A stretch of DNA of 64,000 nucleotides from Acetomicrobium thermoterrenum DSM 13490 (GTDB taxonomy: Bacteria; Synergistota; Synergistia; Synergistales; Acetomicrobiaceae): the NCBI RefSeq assembly GCF_900107215.1, contig NZ_FNPD01000009.1, forward strand, positions 37,329 to 101,328. Reading direction: 5' to 3'. Position numbers and translations under genes: made by a program. Of this stretch, positions 8,350 to 16,506 are shown piece by piece. Under the pieces are notes generated by a model that worked only from the letters and a program-made list of their open reading frames with translations, was not told the DNA's origin and did no database searches. How positions within the stretch are numbered: position 1 is the first letter of the stretch; each line of letters starts with the position of its first letter.

Positions 8350-9093
8350 TTAATTAGGGAGCTTAAACTCGCCCAAGGGATAGTAAGGGATCATATTCTC
8401 CTCTAGCCATTTCAAGGCTTCCGTGGGCCGCATACCCCAGTTGGTCGGGCATGTGGAAAGCACTTCCACTAGAGAAAAGCCCTTACCGTCGATCTGGGTT
8501 TGGAAGGCCTTTTTAATGGCTTCCTTTGTTTTTATTACGTACTTTGGCCTTGCCACGGTAACGCGAGCTATGTAGCCCGGAGCCTCCAATGTTGCGAGCA
8601 TCTCTGCCACTCTTATAGGATAACCATTTGCCTTTGGATCCCTTCCGAAGGGACAAGTGGTAGTTCTTTGCTTAAGAAGTGTCGTTGGGGCCATTTGGCC
8701 ACCAGTCATGCCATATATTGCATTATTGATAAAGATGACAGTTATATTTTCACCCCTATTGGCAGCATGTACTATCTCAGCCGCACCTATAGAAGCAAGA
8801 TCCCCGTCTCCTTGATAGGTGAAAACCGTCAAATCAGGCCTTACTCTCTTGCAGCCTGTGGCAACTGCAGGAGCTCTTCCATGGGCCGCCTCATACATAT
8901 CTGTATTGATGTAATTATAGAGCAACACGGCACAGCCAACCGGTGCTACACCAACTGTCTTCTCCTGGATTCCTAGCTCATCTATAACTTCGGCCACTAA
9001 GCGATGAACGATGCCATGAGTGCATCCCGGACAGTAGTGTGTTGAAACATCGGTCATTGATTTAGGGCGCTCAAATATCTTCACTTCAGCCAT
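8350..9093 (-). CDS. 2-oxoacid:ferredoxin oxidoreductase, beta subunit (TPP-binding)
   Basis: The thiamine diphosphate-binding subunit, about 247 residues. CPGCTHG near the N-terminus supplies iron-sulfur-related cysteines, and GDGDLASIG with [16 protein letters not shown] forms the ThDP/Mg site. The later [13 protein letters not shown] region is typical of the family. The start is the ATG at 9093 ([12 protein letters not shown]), 15 bases inside the longest reading frame and downstream of a G-rich ribosome site. The gene begins about 16 bases after the alpha stop. It works with the adjacent alpha, gamma and delta subunits. Confidence 0.92.
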   Translation of the reverse strand: MAEVKIFERPKSMTDVSTHYCPGCTHGIVHRLVAEVIDELGIQEKTVGVAPVGCAVLLYNYINTDMYEAAHGRAPAVATGCKRVRPDLTVFTYQGDGDLASIGAAEIVHAANRGENITVIFINNAIYGMTGGQMAPTTLLKQRTTTCPFGRDPKANGYPIRVAEMLATLEAPGYIARVTVARPKYVIKTKEAIKKAFQTQIDGKGFSLVEVLSTCPTNWGMRPTEALKWLEENMIPYYPLGEFKLPN

Positions 9094-9109
9094 CTCTGTC
9101 CCCCCCATA

Positions 9110-10171
9110 TTAACCTAGCAGTTTCTTAGCGGCTTCTTCGATCTCTTCGACCGATGGTGCCATTCCGCCGCACCTTCCGTAAAAGCTAACCGGAACCTTG
9201 CCCTGCACACCCAGCTTCACGTCCTCTATCATTTGGCCACAGCTCATCTCGACGACCAAAACGTGTTTGACTCCATCGGGAAGATCGTTAAATGGTTTGT
9301 AAGGGAAGGGATACAGGCTTTGCGGTCTTATTAAACCAACTTTCATGCCCTGATCCCTCAATTTCTTTATCGAGGACTTGGCAATTCTTGCAGTGGTCCC
9401 ATATGCAGCAATTACTACATCGGCATCTTCTACGCCAACGGACTCGTATCGCACTTCTTTCTCTTCCATCCTGCGATATTTTTCTTGAAGTTCTTGATTG
9501 TGTTTCTCAAGCATCTCGGGGTCTAAGGATAAGCTCTTTATTAAAGCTCTCTTGCCTCTTTCGGCCATATATCCTATTGCCCATTCCTTCGGATCGGGAA
9601 TATCGTAATTCAGTTTTACCTTTTTGAATTCTATTGCCTCCATCATCTGCCCCATGAACCCGTCGGCCAATATCATGACCGGATTGCGGTAATATTCTGC
9701 TAAATCGAAAGCCATCATTATAAATTCCGTGGCTTCCTGTAAAGTTCCCGGAGCAAGTGTCAATAATCTGTAATCGCCATGGCCACCGCCCTTGGTCGCC
9801 TGAAAGTAATCTGATTGAGCGGGCAAGATACCGCCTAAACCCGGCCCCCCGCGCATCACATTTATGATGACACAGGGTAACTCTGCGGCTGTAATGTAGC
9901 TTATACCTTCGCTCATCAAAGAAATCCCGGGGCTCGATGAGGAGATTAAGGTCCTAAAACCAGTTCCCGCTGCCCCAAAGATCATATTAATTCCGGCAAC
10001 TTCGCTCTCCGCTTGAAGGTATACCCCACCAACTTCAGGCAATCTCTTTGACATGTATTCCGGTATTTCGTTCTGCGGCGTTATCGGATATCCGAAGAAA
10101 TATTTACATCCCGCTTGCACGGCGGCTTCGGCAAATGCTTCGTTGCCTTTCATTAAAACTCGATTGGACAC
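9110..10171 (-). CDS. 2-oxoacid:ferredoxin oxidoreductase, alpha subunit (VorB/KorA type)
   Basis: A 353-residue subunit with the pyrimidine-binding ThDP domain first ([24 protein letters not shown]), then the transketolase C-like domain II (about 245-340, [19 protein letters not shown]). The [12 protein letters not shown] motif and [15 protein letters not shown] are typical of alpha subunits of Vor/Kor enzymes. In fermenting anaerobes these enzymes oxidise transaminated amino acids to acyl-CoA and so feed ATP synthesis. The start is a GTG at 10171 after a GGGGGTG site. The upstream neighbour is the ferredoxin-like delta subunit. Confidence 0.92.
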   Translation of the reverse strand: MSNRVLMKGNEAFAEAAVQAGCKYFFGYPITPQNEIPEYMSKRLPEVGGVYLQAESEVAGINMIFGAAGTGFRTLISSSSPGISLMSEGISYITAAELPCVIINVMRGGPGLGGILPAQSDYFQATKGGGHGDYRLLTLAPGTLQEATEFIMMAFDLAEYYRNPVMILADGFMGQMMEAIEFKKVKLNYDIPDPKEWAIGYMAERGKRALIKSLSLDPEMLEKHNQELQEKYRRMEEKEVRYESVGVEDADVVIAAYGTTARIAKSSIKKLRDQGMKVGLIRPQSLYPFPYKPFNDLPDGVKHVLVVEMSCGQMIEDVKLGVQGKVPVSFYGRCGGMAPSVEEIEEAAKKLLG

Positions 10172-10190
10172 TGATCACACCCCCACTTAT

Positions 10191-10406
10191 TTAAGATTCT
10201 ACGCGGTATACCTCGATTGCTACATCAGGACACATCATAGCGCACATTTTGCATGCAACACATCCTTCTTTGAACTGCTCTGCGGGCCTGTAGCCCTTAC
10301 TGTTAATGCGATCGGAAATTTTGAGCACCTTGTTCGGACAGGCTTCGACACAAAGACCACAGCTCTTGCACTTTTCCTCCAAAACCTCAACTCGCCCTTT
10401 AGGCAT
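10191..10406 (-). CDS. 2-oxoacid:ferredoxin oxidoreductase, delta subunit (2x[4Fe-4S] ferredoxin)
   Basis: A 71-residue bacterial-type ferredoxin domain with two cluster motifs: [12 protein letters not shown] (about 13-24) and [12 protein letters not shown] (about 48-59). It carries electrons from the ThDP centre to soluble ferredoxin. It is the first structural gene of the delta-alpha-beta-gamma series. Its ATG at 10406 directly abuts the stop of the upstream ATPase gene, which implies translational coupling. Confidence 0.93.
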   Translation of the reverse strand: MPKGRVEVLEEKCKSCGLCVEACPNKVLKISDRINSKGYRPAEQFKEGCVACKMCAMMCPDVAIEVYRVES

Positions 10407-11129
10407 TTAAACCTCACTCCTTTCCCAAGGCATTAGAATTTTTCGGGTTAAAGGCCAAATAACTGCATCTCTAACCCTTTCTGCAACTTCGTCATAATTC
10501 GGGGTCGTGGTGCTAAGATAATACAGAGGTATTTGGTCCCTCATGGAATAATTTCTTACCACCTCATACCCCGAAACTACATTTTCAACTGCTGTATCGT
10601 TTCCCAAATGGGGATTACAAATAACGCCGTCAATCGATAAACCGGAAACATTTTCGATGTTCTGTTTTAATTTTTCTATTTCCTCTTCGGTAGAACTCAT
10701 AGGTCTAAAGGGATTGACGACATACAAAACCGTGTGGTCCTGTTGTTCTATCTCGGGAAGAAGTTGTGTAAGGGCTAGAGCACCCTTTTCATCTCCACCT
10801 ATATCCAACAAAACCCTTTTGTTGTCCATAATGGCATTATGAACTTCGGCACTAACAAGGGGTAAATCGCTCCATTTCGTTTCTCCCGGCGGAGTAATGA
10901 CTTTATAACCCTCTTTCTGTAAAGTCGAGGCTATATCTCTTAGGCAAAAGTAAGGATTTGTGATATCGACGTCAACTATGGTAATTTCTTCCCCTTTTGC
11001 TTTGAATGCGCTGGCCAGATTTAGCAAAAACTCCGTCTTTCCCGAGCCTAACCTCCCAGTTACAGCAATTATTTTACCCCATCTATATTTCTTTAAAGCT
11101 TCATGCCTGATATTATCCCAAATTAACAA
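10407..11129 (-). CDS. P-loop ATPase (MinD/SIMIBI-like) leading the 2-oxoacid oxidoreductase operon; function unknown
   Basis: A 240-residue protein with a Walker A motif (AVTGRLGSGKTEFLLNLA, about 22-39), a following IVDVDITNP strand that resembles the switch I/deviant region of MinD/CobB-type NTPases, and VLLDIGGDEKGA as the Walker B-like segment (about 106-117). No membrane segment and no CxxC pair is seen, so an ApbC/Nbp35-type cluster carrier is not obvious. It starts at a TTG (11129) overlapping the end of fmt, and its stop abuts the delta subunit start. The position suggests a role in assembly or regulation of the oxidoreductase. That is inference only. Confidence 0.75.
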   Translation of the reverse strand: MLIWDNIRHEALKKYRWGKIIAVTGRLGSGKTEFLLNLASAFKAKGEEITIVDVDITNPYFCLRDIASTLQKEGYKVITPPGETKWSDLPLVSAEVHNAIMDNKRVLLDIGGDEKGALALTQLLPEIEQQDHTVLYVVNPFRPMSSTEEEIEKLKQNIENVSGLSIDGVICNPHLGNDTAVENVVSGYEVVRNYSMRDQIPLYYLSTTTPNYDEVAERVRDAVIWPLTRKILMPWERSEV

Positions 11130-12061
11130 GTCAAAACATCCCCCTCACGCAATCGCAAACCATTTAAAAAGGAGCGTCCATTAACGACCTTTTTACCCTC
11201 TCGTTGCACTTCAAGGAGCAAAACAGCACCCTTTCCACATGCCACTGCGGGAAAACCGTCAACAATCTTAAATATTGTTCCAACAGGAGCAAATATTTCA
11301 TCGTTGTTGATCAGTTTTGTTCTCCAAACCTTAAGCCTTTTGTTGTTTATAAGCGTATATGCTCCCGGTTCCGGATTAAGCGCTCTGACCTTATTATGGA
11401 TCTTCAAAGCCTCTTCGTTAAAATCGAAAAGGGCCTCTTCGTTAGTTATTTTTGGGGCGTATGTCGCTTCAGATTCGTTCTGTTCTCTAAATTCGTAAAT
11501 TCCTTTTGGAAGGGCGTCTAATGTATTTATAAGAAGTTCTATACCTCTGCAACGAAGTTTTTCGCCTAAAGTTCCGGCAGTGTCGTCTAAATCAATGTAT
11601 ACTTTATTTTGAGCTAAAATAGGACCGGCATCCAATGATTCAGTTAACCTAAATACCGTGACTCCTGTGGTTTGTTGTCCATCCATTATCGCTCTTTGAA
11701 TTGGAGCAGCTCCCCGGTATTTTGGTAAAAGGGAAGGGTGTAAATTTATACAGCCAAACTTAGGTGTAGACAGAAAGGGCTCTTTGATCTTCTGTCCAAA
11801 ATCAATTACAACTATTAAATCGGGAGAATTTAACATCAATTTTTCCTTAATAATAACGTCGTCATTGATATTCTCGCTTCGCCTTACCTCTATATCCAAC
11901 CAATACGCCATCTCTTCAACATCATTCGGTTTTCGTCTCAAGCCTCTGCCTGAAGGCCTTGGTCCACTCGTTATAACCAATTCAGGATTGTATGATAGCT
12001 TCGCCAATTCCCTTAAGCACTGCGCCCCCCAAGATCCTGATCCCATATACCACATCTTCAA
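11123..12061 (-). CDS. fmt: Methionyl-tRNA formyltransferase
   Basis: Transfers a formyl group from 10-formyl-THF to Met-tRNAfMet for translation initiation. The 312-residue protein has the formyltransferase domain with the conserved INLHPSLLPKYRGAAPIQ block (catalytic Asn/His region, about 100-118), TGVTVFRLTESLDAGPIL, and the C-terminal OB-like domain (from about 205). It overlaps def by four bases (start TTG inside the def stop region), the common def-fmt arrangement. The second in-frame start, ATG at 12055, is possible. Confidence 0.95.
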   Translation of the reverse strand: MKMWYMGSGSWGAQCLRELAKLSYNPELVITSGPRPSGRGLRRKPNDVEEMAYWLDIEVRRSENINDDVIIKEKLMLNSPDLIVVIDFGQKIKEPFLSTPKFGCINLHPSLLPKYRGAAPIQRAIMDGQQTTGVTVFRLTESLDAGPILAQNKVYIDLDDTAGTLGEKLRCRGIELLINTLDALPKGIYEFREQNESEATYAPKITNEEALFDFNEEALKIHNKVRALNPEPGAYTLINNKRLKVWRTKLINNDEIFAPVGTIFKIVDGFPAVACGKGAVLLLEVQREGKKVVNGRSFLNGLRLREGDVLTC

Positions 12062-12555
12062 TGTGTTACACCTTTTTTTAGCCTTTTGAATTTTTTTTGT
12101 ATCATATTTCTCTTTACGGGCGACACCAGATCGATTATGAGCCTTCCGTGCAAATGATCAATCTCGTGGCAAAAAGCTCGAGCCAGCAAGCCAGAAGCTT
12201 CGATCGCATATTTTTCGCCATTTTCATCGAAGGCTTCGATTTTGACTATTTCCGGCCTTTCGATATCTTCGAAGACCTCTGGGAAGCTAAGGCATCCCTC
12301 TCGCCCTGTTTGTTCTCCCCTCTTTTCTAAAATAACGGGATTGACGAGAGTGTATTTCTTTCCTTCATAATCCACCACTGCAACCATTAAATTGATCCCG
12401 ACTTGAGGGGCAGCTAAGCCCAATCCGTCATTTGCATACATAGTTTCATACATATCTTCTATCAATTTTTTTAAATCGTCATTAAAAGCTGTGACGATTT
12501 TATTTTTGGAACGCAATATCGGGTTTGGATACTTTATTACTTCCAAAATAGCCAC
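12058..12555 (-). CDS. def: Peptide deformylase
   Basis: Removes the N-terminal formyl group from nascent peptides. All three motifs of the metallo-enzyme are present in 165 residues: GLGLAAPQVG (about 44-53), EGCLSFPE (metal Cys) and HEIDHLHG (two metal His and the catalytic Glu). The start is GTG at 12555 behind AAGGGG. It is the promoter-proximal gene ahead of fmt. A long hairpin and a candidate extended -10 promoter lie just upstream. Confidence 0.95.
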   Translation of the reverse strand: MAILEVIKYPNPILRSKNKIVTAFNDDLKKLIEDMYETMYANDGLGLAAPQVGINLMVAVVDYEGKKYTLVNPVILEKRGEQTGREGCLSFPEVFEDIERPEIVKIEAFDENGEKYAIEASGLLARAFCHEIDHLHGRLIIDLVSPVKRNMIQKKFKRLKKGVTH

Positions 12556-12577
12556 CGTTAGATTACCCCTTTCCCGA

Positions 12578-12610
12578 ACAAAGAGGCGCTAAAAAACGCG
12601 CCTCTTTGTT
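12578..12610 (-). terminator. Hairpin between rpsA and def
   Basis: AACAAAGAGGCGC pairs with GCGCCTCTTTGTT around a short A-rich loop (12-13 bp stem). It lies downstream of rpsA and upstream of def. The U-rich part is inside the stem, so it may be a terminator for rpsA or a structured def leader. It is flanked by a 10-bp tandem repeat (TAGTACCAAC twice, near 12616-12635). Confidence 0.65.
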
Positions 12611-12647
12611 ACCATTAGTACCAACTAGTACCAACTTGATTTCCTTT

Positions 12648-12656
12648 ATTATAGCA
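12648..12656 (-). promoter_or_regulatory. Candidate extended -10 promoter for def-fmt
   Basis: On the minus strand the sequence reads TGCTATAAT, a perfect -10 with the TGn extension. No good -35 is seen, as expected for extended -10 promoters. It lies about 95 bases upstream of def, so the intervening hairpin would be transcribed in the leader. Confidence 0.45.
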
Positions 12657-12694
12657 TACACAATTATATCATGCACACATTGAGAATGGAAGAG

Positions 12695-14230
12695 CTAAAC
12701 TTTAAATTGATCCCTCAGAACATCCCCTATAGTAACGATTGCGCCATCTTCTTCGGTTTGTTGTACGTTATTGTTCTTGTTTTCCGTTACCCTGTTCCTC
12801 CCCTCGGCTTTTTCCTCCCGCTGTACCTGTTCTTTTTCTTCTTCCTCCAGCGCCTTAATGCTTAATCTAATCCGCTTCTCATTGGGATCTATCTCCAATA
12901 TCCTGGCTTTTACCTCGTCACCTTTTTTTAGGACTTTTGAAACGTCATCTATATGGCGTCTCGATATCTGCGATATGTGTATAAGCCCTTCTACTCCACT
13001 TTCTATCTCAACAAAGGCACCGAAATCGACAATTTTTACAACCCTAACAGTGACATCCTGTCCCTGCTGATAGCGTTCCATGATCGTGCTCCAAGGGTCA
13101 TGAAGCTGCTTATAACCTAGGCTGATTCTTTTTTGATCTAAATCAATATCCAATACCTGTACTTCTATGTCCTGTCCCTTTTTCAAAACTTCCCTGGGAT
13201 GATCTATATGCCCCCAAGAAATATCGCTAATGTGAATCAAACCTTCGACTCCGGGTTTAATCTCTACAAAGGCACCGAAGTCTACGGTATTCGTTATTCG
13301 GCCGTGGATCTTGTCGCCTGGTTTTACGCTTTCGCCTATGACTTCCCAGGGATCCGGTTCAGTTTGTTTGATGCTCAATGAAATTTTTTCCTGTTCGGGA
13401 TCGATATGCAAAACTTTTACCTTCACCTTGCTGCCCTTCTTGACGACATCGCGCGGTTTTACGTTTTTGCTCCAGGAAAGTTCGCTTATGTGTACCAAAC
13501 CCTCTACGGGGCCCAAATCGACAAATGCTCCAAAGGAGGTGATACTCGTCACAACACCTTCCAGAACATCTCCTTCTTCGAGGTTTTCAAAGAATTCTTT
13601 TTTCTTTCTGGCCAATTCCTCTTCGAGGAGCAATCTCCTGGAGAAGATCAGTCTTCTTTTCCTACGATCCTTCTCCAATAATTTTACCTCAATTTCCTGG
13701 TTTACAAATTTGGATGGATTTACCAACTTGCCCTCTTCAGCCAGATGGGATATGGGCACGAAACCTTCTAGGCCATAGGCATTTACTATGAGTCCTCCTT
13801 TTACCTTCCGCAGTCCCATTACAGCAATTGTTTCTCTCTGCTTCAATGCGTTTTCCAGCGCTTCCCATCTTTCATCAAAAAGCAAACGCCACCTGCTTAA
13901 GAGAACTTGAGATTCCTCTCCTTGTACTACCTTGGTGACCTCTGCACGCACTTCATCACCAATACGTGGCTCAGCGTTATCATCCACCAATATGCTATGC
14001 GTCCATTCACGCTTAGGCAAAAAACCCTCGCATTTAAAGCCTATGTCGACCAGCCATCCGTCGCCGCTTTTGTCAATTATGACACCTTCGACAACCTTGC
14101 CTCTGTGGATATTCTCAGGTCCGTGCTGCGTAATGAGATCTTCCATCGTTTCCTGTGATTCTTGCGCGGAAGGGCCTGCCATTTCCGATTCGATATGTTC
14201 TTGCCCTTCTCGCCTTTCTTCCTCAACCAT
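12695..14230 (-). CDS. rpsA: 30S ribosomal protein S1 (five S1 domains)
   Basis: An RNA-binding protein of the small subunit that helps recruit mRNA. Five S1/OB domains can be counted: about 45-110, 125-195, 215-285 (GVVTSITSFGAFVDLG), 300-370 (GRITNTVDFGAFVEI) and 385-455 (VRVVKIVDFGAFVEIE). These are followed by an acidic, glutamine-rich tail. E. coli S1 has six domains, so this is a shorter form like those of several Gram-positive and anaerobic lineages. The ATG at 14230 is preferred (AAGGAGG ten bases upstream). It follows ispH closely, a pairing often seen as IspH-S1. Confidence 0.92.
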   Translation of the reverse strand: MVEEERREGQEHIESEMAGPSAQESQETMEDLITQHGPENIHRGKVVEGVIIDKSGDGWLVDIGFKCEGFLPKREWTHSILVDDNAEPRIGDEVRAEVTKVVQGEESQVLLSRWRLLFDERWEALENALKQRETIAVMGLRKVKGGLIVNAYGLEGFVPISHLAEEGKLVNPSKFVNQEIEVKLLEKDRRKRRLIFSRRLLLEEELARKKKEFFENLEEGDVLEGVVTSITSFGAFVDLGPVEGLVHISELSWSKNVKPRDVVKKGSKVKVKVLHIDPEQEKISLSIKQTEPDPWEVIGESVKPGDKIHGRITNTVDFGAFVEIKPGVEGLIHISDISWGHIDHPREVLKKGQDIEVQVLDIDLDQKRISLGYKQLHDPWSTIMERYQQGQDVTVRVVKIVDFGAFVEIESGVEGLIHISQISRRHIDDVSKVLKKGDEVKARILEIDPNEKRIRLSIKALEEEEKEQVQREEKAEGRNRVTENKNNNVQQTEEDGAIVTIGDVLRDQFKV

Positions 14231-14249
14231 TACCAACCATCCTCCTTAA

Positions 14250-15083
14250 CTACCTACGTGATAATAAACTAATTACTTCTTTTATTAGCCAATCTGGAGT
14301 AGAAGCTCCAGCAGCTATTCCAATTATATGCTTGCCATAAAGCCAAGATTCGTCTATCTCCTGGGGGTTAGCTATCCAAAGAACATCGCACCCCTCCCTC
14401 TTGGCAACTTCAACAAGCTTCGCCGTATTAGTGCTGTTATGCCCGCCAATAACGATAACCCCCTCTGTATCAGCTGCCAATTTTCTTACGGCTTCCTGTC
14501 TATGCAAGGTAGCCTTGCAAATAGTATTGTAAACACGCAATTCCCTAGCCTTGGGTACTAGGGCGCTAACTACAGAGAGTAACGCCCCTTCTTCTTGGGT
14601 AGTTTGAGAAACCACGCCTATTTTATCTTTGTTGGGAAAAGTTGCAACATCCTTAGATGAATTTATCACACTAGCATAAGCAGATACACAACCTTTGATA
14701 CTTTGAACTTCAGGATGGTTTGGATCTCCAACAATTACAACTTCATAACCCTCTTCAGACAGAAGACGCGCCTTCTCTTGGGCATTTTTTACCGACGGGC
14801 ATGTACCATCTATAATTGTGCATCCTTTATGTTTTGCCTGCTTAAGAACTTCTGGAGTGGTACCATGAGCTCTTATGAAAACTATCGACTGAGAGGGTAA
14901 TTCTTCTACGCTCTCCACCAATCTAAGGCCCAAGGATTTCAACCTTTTAACTTCTTCCTCGTTATGAATTGGGCTGCCCAGGGCATAGATGTTTCCATAC
15001 TTCTTCAACGCTTTTTCGAGCTCGTCTATCGCTCTCTTCACTCCAAAACAGAAGCCCAATGGTTTACCTATTATCAATCTCAT
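14250..15083 (-). CDS. ispH: 4-hydroxy-3-methylbut-2-enyl diphosphate reductase
   Basis: The last enzyme of the MEP isoprenoid pathway, which makes IPP and DMAPP using a [4Fe-4S] cluster. The three cluster cysteines appear in GFCFGVKRAID (about 11-21), GTCPSVKNA (about 93-101) and NTICKATLHRQ (about 185-195). The conserved HAVG/HGTTPE and SxTQ-type (SQTTQEE) segments are present. Length (277) is normal. It lies between miaA and rpsA. Together with ispG, dxr and uppS near 27-31 kb it shows that this organism uses the MEP route. Confidence 0.95.
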   Translation of the reverse strand: MRLIIGKPLGFCFGVKRAIDELEKALKKYGNIYALGSPIHNEEEVKRLKSLGLRLVESVEELPSQSIVFIRAHGTTPEVLKQAKHKGCTIIDGTCPSVKNAQEKARLLSEEGYEVVIVGDPNHPEVQSIKGCVSAYASVINSSKDVATFPNKDKIGVVSQTTQEEGALLSVVSALVPKARELRVYNTICKATLHRQEAVRKLAADTEGVIVIGGHNSTNTAKLVEVAKREGCDVLWIANPQEIDESWLYGKHIIGIAAGASTPDWLIKEVISLLSRR

Positions 15084-15089
15084 TCAAAT

Positions 15090-16070
15090 TCACACTACTC
15101 CCAAATGTCTTTTAATTCTCCCTTTCAAATCTTCGAGAACCTTTTCTTCGTTCTCTTCCTTTAGATCATACCATAAAGCGGGTTTAAATTTCCTAAACCA
15201 AGTCATCTGTCTTCTATAAAAGGCTTTCGTGGCTTTTATATAGTACGATAGTGCTTCTTCCATGCTATAGACTCCCCGTATATACTTAATAACCTCCCTA
15301 TATCCGAATCCTTGCATAGAATGGAAGCGCTCGTCAAATCCGTTCTTCAGCAGCCATTTTACCTCTTCGACTAGTCCACTTTGAAATTGCTTTTCCGCCC
15401 TTAACTCTATATTTTTGTAAGCTAATTCTCTAGGCCTAATTATACCAAGATAGAGGACATCGTAAGGTTTTTTTATTTTCTTTCCATGTTTATGCCACCA
15501 TGAGGCAGGCTTGCCTGTCGTATGAAATATTTCAAGACCTCGTATAATTCTCACCAAGTCGTTGGGGTGTACTTTCAAAGCCAGATCGGGGTCAACTGTC
15601 GCCAATTTATTGTACATGTGCTTTTTCCCCTTAATTTCCGCCTCGTGAAGCAACTTTTTCCTGATCTCTGGATCGCTTTCGATGGAAACCGTTAACATTT
15701 CTCCAAGTAAAGCGCTGTAGTAAAAAGGCGTTCCTCCAACAAGTAACGGTATCTTTTTTCTTGCGATAATTCTATCGATAGCCCCAGCTGCCTCTTCGAC
15801 AAAACGGGCTGCTGTAAAAGTCTCATCGGGATCGGCAACATCTATATTATGATGTACTGTGCGCAATCTGTCCTCTCTTGATACCTTATCGGTACCAATA
15901 TCCATATATCTATATACCTGCCTAGAATCGACGGAAATTATCTCGCCCGAGATAGCAGGCGCTAGCTTTAGGGAAATGGCCGTCTTCCCGATAGCGGTGG
16001 GACCTATGATGGCGACCAGCTTAATTCTGCCTCTGTTATGAAGGTGCATTTTTTTCTCCTGAAGTTTCAT
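15090..16070 (-). CDS. miaA: tRNA dimethylallyltransferase
   Basis: Adds a dimethylallyl group to A37 of tRNAs that read UNN codons. It has a Walker A motif (GPTAIGKTAISLKLA, about 23-37), VDSRQVYRYMDIGT, the GGTPFYYSALL segment and the C-terminal YAKRQMTWFR-like motif (here YRRQMTWFRK). Length is 326 residues. The start ATG overlaps the ruvX stop by four bases (ATGA). Downstream is ispH, which produces the DMAPP this enzyme uses. Confidence 0.95.
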   Translation of the reverse strand: MKLQEKKMHLHNRGRIKLVAIIGPTAIGKTAISLKLAPAISGEIISVDSRQVYRYMDIGTDKVSREDRLRTVHHNIDVADPDETFTAARFVEEAAGAIDRIIARKKIPLLVGGTPFYYSALLGEMLTVSIESDPEIRKKLLHEAEIKGKKHMYNKLATVDPDLALKVHPNDLVRIIRGLEIFHTTGKPASWWHKHGKKIKKPYDVLYLGIIRPRELAYKNIELRAEKQFQSGLVEEVKWLLKNGFDERFHSMQGFGYREVIKYIRGVYSMEEALSYYIKATKAFYRRQMTWFRKFKPALWYDLKEENEEKVLEDLKGRIKRHLGVV

Positions 16071-16501
16071 CGACTTGAAATGTCCTTCGTTAAATTACTA
16101 TAATCCAAATAACTTTGAAGCAGCAACGTTGCAGCAATCATGTCCACTTTGTTCCTTTTTTTCTTGCCCGACATCCCGCTATCGCGCAAATAATTCTGCG
16201 CGATAGTTGTGGTAAATCGCTCATCCCACAAAATAAAGGTTATATCGGGAAATTTTTTCTTCAATTTATCGGTCAACTCACTGATAGCATCAGCTTCCCT
16301 GTCTTTTTTTCCGTTTGTGCGAATGGGAAGCCCTATAACCACCTTTTTCACATTATGTTTTCTTATAAGCAAGGTTAAATCTTCGAGCCAGCTGCCCTGG
16401 GCATTCAAAAAGCCAACCCCTTGGGCAAATATGCCAAGGGGGTCGCTGATTGCAATTCCTATACGCACGCTCCCTATATCTAAAGCCAAAATGTGCTCCA
16501 A
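16067..16501 (-). CDS. ruvX: Putative pre-16S rRNA nuclease / Holliday junction resolvase-like YqgF
   Basis: A 144-residue RNase H-fold protein with ALDIGSVRIGIAISDPLG at the N-terminus, VIGLPIRTNG in the middle and LWDERFTT followed by KVDMIAATLLLQSYL at the C-terminus. YqgF is implicated in 16S rRNA 5' end processing. It lies six bases after alaS, the classical alaS-yqgF arrangement. The start is a TTG behind GGGGGT. Confidence 0.92.
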   Translation of the reverse strand: MEHILALDIGSVRIGIAISDPLGIFAQGVGFLNAQGSWLEDLTLLIRKHNVKKVVIGLPIRTNGKKDREADAISELTDKLKKKFPDITFILWDERFTTTIAQNYLRDSGMSGKKKRNKVDMIAATLLLQSYLDYSNLTKDISSR

Positions 16502-16506
16502 CCGAC

